In this document: piece by piece, positions 43,362 through 52,773 of the stretch
Numbering within the stretch: the first letter of the stretch is position 1
Layout of the letters: each line of letters begins with the position of its first letter
Position numbers and translations under genes: made by a program
The notes under the pieces: generated by a model
Database searches by the model: none
What the model saw: only the letters and a program-made list of their open reading frames with translations
Told to the model about the DNA's origin: nothing
From: Puia dinghuensis
GTDB taxonomy: Bacteria; Bacteroidota; Bacteroidia; Chitinophagales; Chitinophagaceae
DNA: 64,000 bases
Assembly: GCA_026225275.1 (NCBI GenBank)
Contig: JAMFSL010000036.1
Span: 18,925 to 82,924, forward strand
Direction: 5' to 3'

Positions 43362-44000
43362 ATGGGCTTAACTCAATCCATACAGCAATATGCATCTTAT
43401 CCCATTCCTCATCACTTAATGGCATGGCTTCTTAGGGAATACAACGAACCCAATGACAAAATACATTATTTGATAAAGAACGGAACATTGCAGCAGATAA
43501 AGAAGGGTTTATATTCTGCCGGTCCCGGCATCTCATCCTCAAAACCGGAACCGTTCTTAGTTGCCAATCATATCTTAGGCCCGAGCTACGTCTCGATGGA
43601 AAGTGCCCTGTCTTATCATGGCCTGATCCCCGAAAAGGTGTATGAAATATCTTCAGTGACAACTAAAGCTGCACGCAAGTTTTCTACCCCCCTCGGAGTA
43701 TATAGTTTTAACCGGCTGCCTTTGCCTTATTATACCTACGGTATAAGGAGTGTGGAAATAGACCAGCAGCATCGGTTTTTAATTGCCTCCCCTGAAAAGG
43801 CACTATTTGATAAGATCATTACTACTGCAGGAGTGATCTTCAGAAGCAAGACCAGTGCACTTGCTTATCTGGAAAAAGATCTGCGTCTCGACATGGACAT
43901 GATCGGGAACATGGATATAGCTGCTATGCAAAGCTGGATACCCACCTCTCCAAAAAAGAACACCTTATCTATGTTGACCGACACAATCCAACAAAGATGA
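43362..44000 (+). CDS. AbiEi-type antitoxin / transcriptional regulator (type IV toxin-antitoxin)
   Basis: 212 residues from ATG 43362. N-terminal winged helix (about 1-55: HHLMAWLLREYNEPNDKIHY, NGTLQQIKKGLYSAG) is the AbiEi N-terminal DNA-binding domain. The core has GPSYVSMESALSYHGLIPEK and the IASPEKALFDKIITTAG segment typical for this family. In type IV systems the antitoxin does not bind the toxin but counters its activity, and represses the operon. The 4-base overlap (ATGA) with the AbiEii toxin gene shows translation coupling. DNA is more A/T-rich than that of the flanking glycan and kinase genes, a sign of acquisition. Confidence 0.9.
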   Translation: MGLTQSIQQYASYPIPHHLMAWLLREYNEPNDKIHYLIKNGTLQQIKKGLYSAGPGISSSKPEPFLVANHILGPSYVSMESALSYHGLIPEKVYEISSVTTKAARKFSTPLGVYSFNRLPLPYYTYGIRSVEIDQQHRFLIASPEKALFDKIITTAGVIFRSKTSALAYLEKDLRLDMDMIGNMDIAAMQSWIPTSPKKNTLSMLTDTIQQR

Positions 44001-44863
44001 TCAAAGAATGGCTTGACTCATATAAACCCTCTGACAGAGATCAGGCAACGGCTGCTTTACGCGAGATTATGCAAGAGGTAGCCTTAGCAGGCCTGTATCG
44101 GGCCGGCTTTTATGAAAAAGCAGCATTTTACGGAGGGACAGCCCTGCGCATATTTTATGGCCTGGATCGATTTTCAGAAGATCTTGATTTTTCTCTGCTC
44201 GCTGACAACCCGAATTTTTCTTTTCAACCCTATATAGACGCCATCATCACAGAATTTGATTCCCAGGGAATGCAGGTCTCGGTTCGGGAAAAAACTAAAG
44301 CCGTGCAAACCAATGTTGAATCAGCATTTCTAAAGTCGGAAACGATTTGGAAAGAACTTGTGCTGGACGGGATACTCCCGCAACAGGGGATGGGCCAGGT
44401 CGCTAACATCAAAATTAAAATAGAAGTAGACAAACGGCCGCCCCTGGGTTTTGATACGGAAGAAAAGCTCCTGACACAGCCTTTCTCTTTTTATGTAAAA
44501 TGCTTTACCTTAATCGATCTGTTTGCCGGAAAGATGCATGCCTTATTATTCCGAAAATGGCAGAATAACGTCAAAGGTCGTGATTGGTACGACATGGAAT
44601 GGTATATTAAAAAGGGAATACCCCTGAATCTGTCCCATTTCCTTGCCCGGGCTATAAGCAGTGGCCACTGGAAAGGCAGCACTATGACCGAACAAGAATT
44701 CAGAAACCTTCTAAAGCAAAAGATAGATTCTGTAAATATGGACAGGGTAAAAGAAGATATCAGACGCTTTATTCCGAACCAAGATCGCTTAAAAATATGG
44801 TCACCACAATACTTTCATGACCTGGCCGAAAAAATGATAGTCGATAATAGCAAACAGCCATGA
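43997..44863 (+). CDS. AbiEii/AbiGii-type nucleotidyltransferase toxin
   Basis: 288 residues. Nucleotidyltransferase motifs: AAFYGGTALRIFYGLDRFSE followed by DLDFSL (motif I with the metal-binding DxD), VANIKIKIEVDKRPP (later strand carrying the third acidic residue), and the LIDLFAGKMHALLFRKWQNN with GRDWYDMEWYI stretch. This set is the hallmark of AbiEii toxins, which transfer nucleotides to tRNA and stop growth, often in phage defence. The upstream AbiEi gene completes the module. No frameshift, so the toxin looks active. The next gene on the other strand is a pseudogene. Confidence 0.93.
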   Translation: MIKEWLDSYKPSDRDQATAALREIMQEVALAGLYRAGFYEKAAFYGGTALRIFYGLDRFSEDLDFSLLADNPNFSFQPYIDAIITEFDSQGMQVSVREKTKAVQTNVESAFLKSETIWKELVLDGILPQQGMGQVANIKIKIEVDKRPPLGFDTEEKLLTQPFSFYVKCFTLIDLFAGKMHALLFRKWQNNVKGRDWYDMEWYIKKGIPLNLSHFLARAISSGHWKGSTMTEQEFRNLLKQKIDSVNMDRVKEDIRRFIPNQDRLKIWSPQYFHDLAEKMIVDNSKQP

Positions 44864-44881
44864 TAAATCGGCTCCCCGCGA

Positions 44882-45470
44882 TTAATCCGCCCGCAAACTC
44901 TTCACCGGATTCACCATAGCCGCCCTCACCGACTGCCAGCTCACCGTCAGCAGCACAACCAGCAGCACACCTCCTCCCGTCCCGGCAAAGATCCACCAGG
45001 GAATGCCCGCATGATAGGGATATTGTTGCAGCCAGTGATGCATAGCATAAAACGCCAATGGCATGGCGATAAGAAAGGACAGGCTCACCAGCCATATAAA
45101 CTCTTTGGAAAGAAACCGCCACAGTTGCAACACGGTCGCACCAAGCACTTTCCTGATGCCGATCTCTTTGGTCCGTTGTTCGGCCACAAAGGAAGCCATC
45201 CCGAAAATCCCCAGCCCGCTGATAAACAAAGCGAGAAGTACGAAGACAGCGGCCAGCCCGCCGATGCGTTGCTCGGCCGCGAATTTTTTCGCAAACTCTT
45301 CATCCACGAACTGATAGTTTGTACCGATCGTAGGTGCATTGATCATAGATCCATCCGCCGATCAGCAGTACGACCGCCATCCCGACGGCCAGACCGGCAA
45401 TGTTGATAAAAGAATGCGTCTTGTCCCGCAGCACATGACGCCAGGCAATCCTGAAATAATGTTTGAGCAT
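44882..45470 (-). pseudogene. MacB/FtsX-type ABC transporter permease pseudogene with internal deletion
   Basis: The N-terminus (MLKHYFRIAWRHVLRDKTHS, start at 45470) is typical for Bacteroidota MacB-like permeases of about 790 residues, with the first span INIAGLAVGMAVVLLIGGWI. At TYDRYK (near 45325) it passes in another frame straight into the C-terminal FtsX domain (YQFVDEEFAKKFAAEQRIGG, RTKEIGIRKVLGATVLQLWR). About 600 middle residues, the periplasmic part and one FtsX domain are missing. It ends with VNPVKSLRAD, the normal family tail. Neither frame encodes a working permease. Confidence 0.88.
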
Positions 45471-45505
45471 GGTCTCGTGGTTGACCACATAAGATACACA
45501 TTCGC

Positions 45506-47734
45506 CTAAAATCCATAAATTAAATCAGGCTTAACCTCCGCCTCCACCCGTGCCACCACAGGCACTGTAAAGAAAAAGCAGGTCCCCACCCCCGCCACAC
45601 TCTCCGCCCAGATCCTTCCCCCATTCACCTCCACAAACTCCTTGCACAGCTTCAGCCCGATCCCCGATCCCTTTTCCTGCATCAGCCCCGAGGCTGACAC
45701 CACCACATCGGAAAACACACTCTCCTTTTGCAGGATCCCCATCCCCGAATCCCGCACCTCCACGGTGACAAAATCCGAACCGGCACTACAGGAAATCCCG
45801 ATGGTTCCCCCAGCAGGCGTATACTTGATGGCATTGGACAGCAGATTGCGGATCACACAGCCCAGCAGATCGGCATCGGCATAAACAACACAATCGAAAG
45901 GAACAGAATTGTGAAATTCGATCTCCTTATATTGCATGATTGTCTGGTACATCTCCGCAGTATCGGCCGCCAGTGTGTGCAACTCACACTCGACCATTTT
46001 CGGATGAATGCGGTTCAGCTTGGATCGCGCCCACTGTAACAGGTTATCCATTAGATGGAACGCATTCTTGGCCGACTCATCCAGCGCCGAAAGGCTCTTC
46101 TGCACCTTGTCTGGCGGCATCTCCCGGAACTTCTTGCTCAGCACCTCCGACAGGTTTTGAAACCAGTACAGCGGATTACGCAGCTCATGCGAAATGATAG
46201 AGAACAGCTTGTCCTTTTCCCGGTTCGCCGCCTCCAGCTTCTCATTCAGCAGCGCCAGCTTGGTATTCTGCTCGGTCACCGTCAGGTTAAGGACTTCCAG
46301 TTGACGGTTCGCCCTCTTCTTGGCGTACAGCCGGTTGTAAATATTCAGACAAAGCACGATCGTAAAGCCCAGCGCAATGACGACCAGCCAGATAAAAGTG
46401 GTTTTCCGTTTGATCAACGACTCTTTCAACTCATTGTCCGCCCGTAACACCTCATTGTCCTTGACCTTCCGCTCCAGGTCGAAAGAAATATTCAGCATGG
46501 AGAGCTGACGCGAATTCTCCACATTCAGCAGCCGCTTCTGGGTCTCCAGCAGCAACACATGATATTGCAGCGCAGTCTTGTAATCACCCTTGCTGCTGTA
46601 ACAATTGTATAACCCCTCGTAGACATTCTGCAACATCTCGTCATAGTCGGTACTCGAAAGCCTGGAAAGACTCAAAGTATAGTAATACAGCGCCCGCGAC
46701 AGCTGACCTCGCTTCTTATAGAGGTTGGCAAGATAGAGGCTGGAAGAGGCAATACCATACCCGAAACCTGCCTGCGTAGAGATCACAAAGGCACTGTCCA
46801 GATAGGGAAATGCCTTTGCATCCTTGTCCATTTCACTGTAGACAATACCGATATTGGTGAGGGCCTTGACGATCCCCTTTTTATAATGTGTCTTTTCACA
46901 AAGGTCCAGCGCCTCGTTGAAATAGGCCAGCGCACTGTCGGTCTTCTTCAGCTTACGGAAGAGAATGCCGATATTGTTGCAGGACTTGGCAATCCCTTCC
47001 GGATTGTTGAGATCATCCCGCCGGGAGAAGGCCTTCTGATTATACTCGAGCGCCTTGTCGTATTGATCCATCATAGAGTAGAAACTGCCGAGATGACTGC
47101 AGGTCTGCGCATATAAGAGCTCGTCATGCAGTTGCTCGCTCCGCTGGAAAGCCTCGAGATAATATTGCAGCGCCTGGCTTAAATGGCCCTCGCTGATATA
47201 ATTCTTGCCTCTGCTGGTAAGGATCAGCACCAGTAGCCGGTCGTCATCGCTGGTATTCCGGCAGATGGTCAACGCACTATCATAGTAAAGCGAGGCATCC
47301 CTGAAATTACCCATCGTCTCCCGGTATTTCCCGATATAATACAACGCATAAGCCTTGGAAGACGACAGCCCGTGAGCATCCGCCAGTTTTTCGGCCTCGG
47401 TGAAATAAATAAAAGCGGAATCGTAATAGCCCCGATCGTAAATGACCTCCCCGATATTCACCTTCGCCTCACACAATGCCGCATACAGCGAATGACGTTG
47501 CGCAAGTTGCTCCGCCTGCCCGAAAAACCGCAAGGCGTCTTCCGCATGTCCCCCTATCTGCGCCTGCTCTCCCTGCACCATGTACCGCCGGAAAAGCGAA
47601 TCGGGAGACTGTGCACGGACAGCCCCCACCGCGAATAACAGCACAACAATCCCAATCATCGCAATCCTGCTCGCAACCATCCCGATCGCAACGCCTCCAG
47701 GCCCCCTACTTGATGATCCCATGTTGAATAGCAT
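45506..47734 (-). CDS. Tetratricopeptide-repeat sensor histidine kinase
   Basis: 742 residues. A signal sequence (about 20-42, IVVLLFAVGAVRAQ; ATG 47680 is an alternative start) leads to a periplasmic region of about ten TPR units (50-400; for example LLYAQTCSHLGSFYSMMDQY, AKSCNNIGILFRKLKKTDSA, KALTNIGIVYSEMDKDAKAF). One membrane span is at about 444-466 (TTFIWLVVIALGFTIVLCLN), then a coiled coil, the DHp domain with SIISHELRNPLYWF (phospho-acceptor His516) and the ATPase domain (LLSNAIKYTPAGG, GSGIGLKLCKEF). It probably phosphorylates the LuxR-type regulator encoded immediately upstream, whose gene overlaps by 29 bases. The periplasmic TPRs suggest a protein or peptide signal. Confidence 0.94.
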   Translation of the reverse strand: MLFNMGSSSRGPGGVAIGMVASRIAMIGIVVLLFAVGAVRAQSPDSLFRRYMVQGEQAQIGGHAEDALRFFGQAEQLAQRHSLYAALCEAKVNIGEVIYDRGYYDSAFIYFTEAEKLADAHGLSSSKAYALYYIGKYRETMGNFRDASLYYDSALTICRNTSDDDRLLVLILTSRGKNYISEGHLSQALQYYLEAFQRSEQLHDELLYAQTCSHLGSFYSMMDQYDKALEYNQKAFSRRDDLNNPEGIAKSCNNIGILFRKLKKTDSALAYFNEALDLCEKTHYKKGIVKALTNIGIVYSEMDKDAKAFPYLDSAFVISTQAGFGYGIASSSLYLANLYKKRGQLSRALYYYTLSLSRLSSTDYDEMLQNVYEGLYNCYSSKGDYKTALQYHVLLLETQKRLLNVENSRQLSMLNISFDLERKVKDNEVLRADNELKESLIKRKTTFIWLVVIALGFTIVLCLNIYNRLYAKKRANRQLEVLNLTVTEQNTKLALLNEKLEAANREKDKLFSIISHELRNPLYWFQNLSEVLSKKFREMPPDKVQKSLSALDESAKNAFHLMDNLLQWARSKLNRIHPKMVECELHTLAADTAEMYQTIMQYKEIEFHNSVPFDCVVYADADLLGCVIRNLLSNAIKYTPAGGTIGISCSAGSDFVTVEVRDSGMGILQKESVFSDVVVSASGLMQEKGSGIGLKLCKEFVEVNGGRIWAESVAGVGTCFFFTVPVVARVEAEVKPDLIYGF

Positions 47735-48356
47735 AGCGCGTGAGTTCGGAGTTGGAATTGATATACATCTTCTTCATGATATTGTTCCGGTGGTTGCTCA
47801 GCGTATTCTTGCTGATGGATAACTTCTCGGCGATCTCTGATTTCCGTATGCCCATCGCCAGCAGTGAAAAAACCTGGAATTCCCGGTCGGTCAGCACCGT
47901 ATGCGGCAACACAGCCTTAGTCGGCGCATCGGATACCATCCCGGCCATGATCTCGGCATGCAATGGTGAATAATATTTTCTTCCCTCCAGCACGGTCCGC
48001 AGGATCTCGATGACCTGCTTGGGCTTGGTCTCTTTGTTGATATATGCGTGGGCCCCATTGGTCAACATCCTGATAGCATAAATTTCATCTGGATTCATAC
48101 TGAAAATAACAACGGGCAACGAAGGCCAGTCTTCCTTTATTTGGATCAGGACATCCAGCGCATCCGGCCCTGGCATGGATATATCCAGGATGACCAGGTG
48201 GTAGTCATCCTTTGCCAACAGCTCGAGCAACTCCTGCCCGTTCCTTGCCTCGCCCCGGATACTCAAATCATGCGTTTCATCGAGGATAAGTTGCAGTCCG
48301 GTGCGGACGACAGCATGGTCATCGGCGATGATGATTTTTTTAGCCACAGATTCCAT
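47706..48356 (-). CDS. NarL/LuxR-type response regulator
   Basis: 216 residues. Receiver domain (about 7-125) with acidic pocket Asp12/Asp13, phosphorylation site Asp58 in HLVILDISMPGPDAL, and the conserved Lys in HAYINKETKPKQ. Helix-turn-helix of LuxR type at about 148-210 (VLTDREFQVFSLLAMGIRKS, EIAEKLSISKNTLSNHRNNI). Upstream of and overlapping its kinase gene. It is divergent from the TonB receptor-phosphatase operon, and two palindromes in the 233-base gap are candidate binding sites for it. Confidence 0.95.
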   Translation of the reverse strand: MESVAKKIIIADDHAVVRTGLQLILDETHDLSIRGEARNGQELLELLAKDDYHLVILDISMPGPDALDVLIQIKEDWPSLPVVIFSMNPDEIYAIRMLTNGAHAYINKETKPKQVIEILRTVLEGRKYYSPLHAEIMAGMVSDAPTKAVLPHTVLTDREFQVFSLLAMGIRKSEIAEKLSISKNTLSNHRNNIMKKMYINSNSELTRYAIQHGIIK

Positions 48357-48446
48357 AATCAGTCAGAAATGAGTTTTTAAAATTACTCGACCCCGGCGAT
48401 AGGTGGATACCCGGATCGTTATGTAATTATTAACTCCACCATATAT

Positions 48447-48462
48447 TAGTTTAAGTAAACTA
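48447..48462. promoter_or_regulatory. Palindrome TAGTTTA-AG-TAAACTA, candidate regulator site
   Basis: Perfect 7-2-7 inverted repeat in the gap between the response regulator and the TonB receptor gene, in A/T-rich DNA. Two-fold symmetry fits dimer binding by a LuxR-type regulator (inference). Confidence 0.4.
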
Positions 48463-48493
48463 TGTAAATCGATATAAATCACAAATATATATC

Positions 48494-48516
48494 GGCATAG
48501 TCAAAATGACTATGCC
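48494..48516 (+). promoter_or_regulatory. Perfect 9-5-9 inverted repeat GGCATAGTC-AAAAT-GACTATGCC
   Basis: A strong hairpin or operator 74 bases before the TonB receptor ATG. There is no following T tract, so it does not look like a normal terminator. It could be a regulator-binding site or a 5' leader stem-loop. Confidence 0.45.
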
Positions 48517-48589
48517 ACCAGGGGTCTTCTGACTATTGGTGACGGGCACCCCGCACAATAATTTCGACCAGCATAAACCGAAGAAAAAC

Positions 48590-51361
48590 ATGTCTAGACT
48601 GCTCCTGATGACCCTCCTCCTTCTCACCTTCCTCCACGGATTTTCCGGAACGATTCGCGGCAAAGTGACCGATGCCGGAACAGGAGAAGTACTGGTAGGG
48701 GTCACCCTCCAGATCAAAGAACTGCACAAATCGGTGATGACGGGCCTCGATGGCTCCTATACGCTGAAAAATATTCCGCAGGGAAAATATACACTCACCG
48801 CCGGCGGGGTGTCCTACCAGGCCTTTGACCAGTCGGTTGAAGTAACGTCGGACCAGGTCCTGACACAAGACTTCGTCCTTCAACCGGCCCACAAGATAAT
48901 GGAGGCCGCAACGGTCGTGATGACAACCCACGCTTCCGGAGCCACAGATGCCGGAGCGCGTCAATTGGAGAAAGTCTCCGATAATGTGGAGAACATCCTT
49001 TCCACTCACCAACTGACCCTCGCGCCTGACTTGACGGTGGCCAGCGTACTTCGGCGGGTCTCCGGCGTGACGGTGGACAGGGGCGAAGACGGAGAAGGTC
49101 GCTATCCGGTGATCCGGGGCATGGATAAACGCTATAACTACACGCTGGTCAACGGAATTAAGATCCCCAGCCCGGATGACAAAAATCGCTATGTTCCCAT
49201 GGACATGTTCCCCTCGGAAATGCTGCAGCGCCTGGAAGTCATCAAGTCATTGACCCCTGATATGGAAGGCGACGCCATCGGTGGAGTAATGAACCTCGTG
49301 ATGAAAGACCCGCCCAGCCAGCTCACGGTCAATGCCAATGCCGCCGGCGGTTATGCGCAGATGCTCTTCAACCAATCCTTCACCACCTACCCCCACGGGG
49401 CGGTCAATAAGAATTCGCCTAATGAAATGAACGGCGAAAACTATACCCCTGTCTATACGGACTTTACCACGAAAAACCTGACCTTCAGCCAGACACACCC
49501 CGTGCCGGACGGACAGTTGGGCCTCACCCTGGGCAACCGCTACCTCAACAACCGGCTGGGCGTCATCCTCAGCGGCTCGGTTCAAAGCACGAACCGATTG
49601 ACGAAAGACCAGTTCTTCGACCTCAGCCCCCAACCGGATCCCAACGCTGGCGCTCCATTGATGACGGACGAAGAATTCCGCACCTATAGCACCCACGAAG
49701 ATCGCTACGGCGCTCATGCCAAGCTGGACTATCGCCTCGGCAAGCGTAGCCGCATCAGTTTTTATACGGTCTATATCAAACTCAATACCTATCAGTCGAG
49801 GATGATCACGGACACGTCAGACGACTCTCCCCTGGGTACAAACACGGGCAGCAAGGACGTCACCTACTCCTCCCGCTCCCGAGGTAACTTCCAGTCCATC
49901 TACAATGCCACTTTACAGGGGCAGCATTCGGCAGGTGATCATTTCAGTCTGGATTGGTCGGTCGCCTATTCACACGCTGACCAGCAGTTACCTGACCGGG
50001 CGACGCTCACCCTCCACCAGGAATTCGGCGATACAGCCGGCCAGCTGCGACCCCACTTCCCTCTGCCCCAAATTGACGGGCTGGAACGACTTTGGCAACA
50101 CAACTCGGACCAGGACATCGCCGGTTACCTGAACCTGCACTATATCATCAAAGGAGATAACCATAGCTTCGAGATCTCCGCCGGTGGGATGGGCCGCCAT
50201 AAGGACCGTAATAATTACTATGTAGATTATGAATTCACCCCGCTGGTCGCCTCAGGCTATACGGGCCTGGTAGGCGCTCCATTCAAGTTGAGCACCTTCA
50301 CGACGCAAAGCCCGAATACCTATAATGCCACCGAAGACATCACCGCGGCCTACGGCTCAGTGCGCTGGAAAAATGCCCGCTGGAATGTCCTGGCCGGTAT
50401 CCGCCTGGAAAATACGCACCAGACCTACGACCAGACGGCTCTAAACGCAGGAACGACGGACAAGACGGGCGATCAGTCCTATCTCGATCCGTTGCCAAGC
50501 CTACAGGTGAAATACCAGCTGAATAAACTATCGGCCCTTCACCTGTCTTACTTTAGTTCTATCAGTCGCCCGGGCTTTTTCGAGATCATCCCTTACGATT
50601 TTCCGGGGGAATATTATGATGAGATCGGTAACCCGAACCTGAAGCACGCCACTGCGCAGAACGTAGATCTGCGATACGAACTCTTCCCCGGCCTCTCGGA
50701 CCAGCTGCTGGTCGGGACTTTCTACAAACGCATCGAGAATCCTATCGAATACGTGTACGCCCGGCCCGCCACCAGCGAAAGCGCCATCGAACCCTCCAAT
50801 GTAGGCACGGCCACGAACTTCGGCGGCGAGTTGGTCTACACCCATTACTGGCACAAATTCGGCGTGTCGGCGAACTACACCTACACCCATAGCAATATCC
50901 CTACAGTCTATAAATATTATTATACCGGCCCGGCAGGCGCCACCTCGACGAATATCACAAAAGACAGACCCCTGCAGGGCCAGGCCGCCAACATCGGGAA
51001 CGTCTCTCTCCTTTACAAAGATCCGAGCAGCGGTATTGACCTGCAATTGGCAGCCATCTATACGGGCAAACATATCGTTTACCTTTCTCAATACGGCACC
51101 CCCAACGCCAGCATGGACTATTGGCAGCGCGGCACGACGATCCTCGACTTCTCCGGTGAAAAGACAATCGGCAGACACTTCTCAGTATATGTCAAACTCA
51201 ACAACCTGCTGAATACGGCCGACATCATAGAAATGTATTTCCCGCCGACAGCGACGATCAGGGAAGAATTCCCTGATGCTGCACATAGAAGCGATCGTAC
51301 CCTGGTCGAAAAGAAAACATTCGGACAAACTTATTTAGCGGGCATCCGCTATCATATCTAA
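48590..51361 (+). CDS. TonB-dependent outer-membrane receptor with N-terminal carboxypeptidase-like domain
   Basis: 923 residues from ATG 48590 (MSRLLLMTLLLLTFLHGFSG is the signal; the in-frame TTG at 48536 only adds unconserved residues). Domain order: CarboxypepD_reg-like (about 20-105, IRGKVTDAGTGEVLVGVTLQ), plug (about 130-245, PDLTVASVLRRVSGVTVDRG, YPVIRGMDKRYNYTLVNGI), then the barrel with the usual PSLQVKYQLNKLSALHLSYF strands and terminal GIRYHI. It is not SusC-like and has no SusD. It imports something across the outer membrane with TonB energy. The two downstream genes (beta-helix lipoprotein, histidine phosphatase) suggest a phosphorylated compound such as an inositol phosphate product, or the metal bound to it (inference). 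Confidence 0.94.
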   Translation: MSRLLLMTLLLLTFLHGFSGTIRGKVTDAGTGEVLVGVTLQIKELHKSVMTGLDGSYTLKNIPQGKYTLTAGGVSYQAFDQSVEVTSDQVLTQDFVLQPAHKIMEAATVVMTTHASGATDAGARQLEKVSDNVENILSTHQLTLAPDLTVASVLRRVSGVTVDRGEDGEGRYPVIRGMDKRYNYTLVNGIKIPSPDDKNRYVPMDMFPSEMLQRLEVIKSLTPDMEGDAIGGVMNLVMKDPPSQLTVNANAAGGYAQMLFNQSFTTYPHGAVNKNSPNEMNGENYTPVYTDFTTKNLTFSQTHPVPDGQLGLTLGNRYLNNRLGVILSGSVQSTNRLTKDQFFDLSPQPDPNAGAPLMTDEEFRTYSTHEDRYGAHAKLDYRLGKRSRISFYTVYIKLNTYQSRMITDTSDDSPLGTNTGSKDVTYSSRSRGNFQSIYNATLQGQHSAGDHFSLDWSVAYSHADQQLPDRATLTLHQEFGDTAGQLRPHFPLPQIDGLERLWQHNSDQDIAGYLNLHYIIKGDNHSFEISAGGMGRHKDRNNYYVDYEFTPLVASGYTGLVGAPFKLSTFTTQSPNTYNATEDITAAYGSVRWKNARWNVLAGIRLENTHQTYDQTALNAGTTDKTGDQSYLDPLPSLQVKYQLNKLSALHLSYFSSISRPGFFEIIPYDFPGEYYDEIGNPNLKHATAQNVDLRYELFPGLSDQLLVGTFYKRIENPIEYVYARPATSESAIEPSNVGTATNFGGELVYTHYWHKFGVSANYTYTHSNIPTVYKYYYTGPAGATSTNITKDRPLQGQAANIGNVSLLYKDPSSGIDLQLAAIYTGKHIVYLSQYGTPNASMDYWQRGTTILDFSGEKTIGRHFSVYVKLNNLLNTADIIEMYFPPTATIREEFPDAAHRSDRTLVEKKTFGQTYLAGIRYHI

Positions 51362-51384
51362 TATAAAATAACAAAAAAACAAGT

Positions 51385-52773
51385 ATGATGATTCATGTAA
51401 AAAAGACGCAGCTGATAGGGATAGCATGTGGATTACTGGCTCTCGCGTCCTGTTCCAAGTCGAACAGTAACAAGGCCACTACGCCTCCCCCCGTTAACGG
51501 TGACACAACCGTGATCCTCAGCAACGCCAGCTCTCTTTCCGGTAATGTATCCGGCACAATGGGATCGGGTAAGACCTATACCCTGAGTGGCGACATCACC
51601 GTTCCGGTAGGTGACACTCTGACCTTGCAAAGCGGAGTGACTATCAAGATCCCGGGTAAATACGACATCATCGTCAAAGGCACCTTTATCTCTCTGGGTA
51701 CGCAGTCGGCGCCTAACTGGATCACCTCCGGCACGACACACCAGGACCAGCCCTTCTCCTCTATCACCGCTGCACTCACCTCCGACCCGGCCTTCCAGGG
51801 ACAATGGGATGGCATCAACTGTGATACCACCTGCGCGCTGTTCGTCATGAAATGGACACACCTGGAATTCGGCGGCGCCACCTTCGGTCAGGCCCCTGTA
51901 GCCGGCACAACCGCTGGCACGGCTTCCTGGCTGATCCTCTTCCAGAACCTCAACGGCACCTTCGACCTAGAAGACAGCTGGATCTATGGTTCGACGGATG
52001 ATGCCGTCCGCATAACCGATGGCAACGTCAACGTCATGCGCAATACGTTTGAAAAATGTGGCAGCAATACCGGTGAATCGCTCAATGTGAAAAGCGGCAC
52101 GGTCGGCGATATCGCCTATAACGTTTTCGTCGGTGCAGCCACTAATGGCTCGAAGATCTCGAATGCCGGCGCATTACCCATCGAGTGTAACATCCATTGC
52201 TATAATAACACGTACGTCGACTGCGGTTATCGCCAGGCTTCCACCTCCGGCCACGGCGGCTCGATCGACCTCGAAAAAGATGCCGAAGGCAATATCTATA
52301 ACAACCTGATCGTGAATTGCAAGATCGGTCTGCGTATTGTTAACAGCGCCGATACCCTCAACGCCAAATACGGCAACTCTTATTTCTATGGTGATGACGT
52401 ATCCGTCACGGGTGAATTTTATTCCGTCGGCGACGTTACGCATCCGCAGCTCACGGACATCCCTGCACCTTCCAGCTACCTGCCCGTCGGTTATGTTCCG
52501 GGTGCTGCTTATGACGGCACTTCGGTTGTAGGGCTGAATAATCCGACATTCAAGACATTTACTCTACCCAATACAAACTATCAGAACGTCAACAACGCAG
52601 CCGGCTTCGACTTCCACCTGAATTCCGGTTCTCCTGCCATTGGAAAAGGCACGACCGCCTTCGCAGCGCTGGCCAAAGTCAAACTGGATCCTAACTATGG
52701 CGCGACGGCCATCACGGCGCCGGGCGCGGATGAAGGAGCTTACCAGAGTAACGGAACGGGAAATCAACATTAA
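51385..52773 (+). CDS. Lipoprotein with right-handed beta-helix, unknown function
   Basis: 462 residues. Lipoprotein signal (LIGIACGLLALASC, Cys23; ATG 51388 is an alternative start), then an Asn/Pro/Thr-rich linker. The remainder has stacked short beta strands of a parallel beta-helix: TYTLSGDITVPVGDTLTLQS, DIIVKGTFISLGTQSAPN, VMRNTFEKCGSNTGESLNVK, and NIYNNLIVNCKIGLRIVNS. No catalytic motif of pectinase families is evident, so binding is as likely as cleavage. It lies between the TonB receptor and the phosphatase, 23 bases behind the former; its TAA overlaps the phosphatase ATG by one base (TAATG). Confidence 0.8.
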   Translation: MMIHVKKTQLIGIACGLLALASCSKSNSNKATTPPPVNGDTTVILSNASSLSGNVSGTMGSGKTYTLSGDITVPVGDTLTLQSGVTIKIPGKYDIIVKGTFISLGTQSAPNWITSGTTHQDQPFSSITAALTSDPAFQGQWDGINCDTTCALFVMKWTHLEFGGATFGQAPVAGTTAGTASWLILFQNLNGTFDLEDSWIYGSTDDAVRITDGNVNVMRNTFEKCGSNTGESLNVKSGTVGDIAYNVFVGAATNGSKISNAGALPIECNIHCYNNTYVDCGYRQASTSGHGGSIDLEKDAEGNIYNNLIVNCKIGLRIVNSADTLNAKYGNSYFYGDDVSVTGEFYSVGDVTHPQLTDIPAPSSYLPVGYVPGAAYDGTSVVGLNNPTFKTFTLPNTNYQNVNNAAGFDFHLNSGSPAIGKGTTAFAALAKVKLDPNYGATAITAPGADEGAYQSNGTGNQH

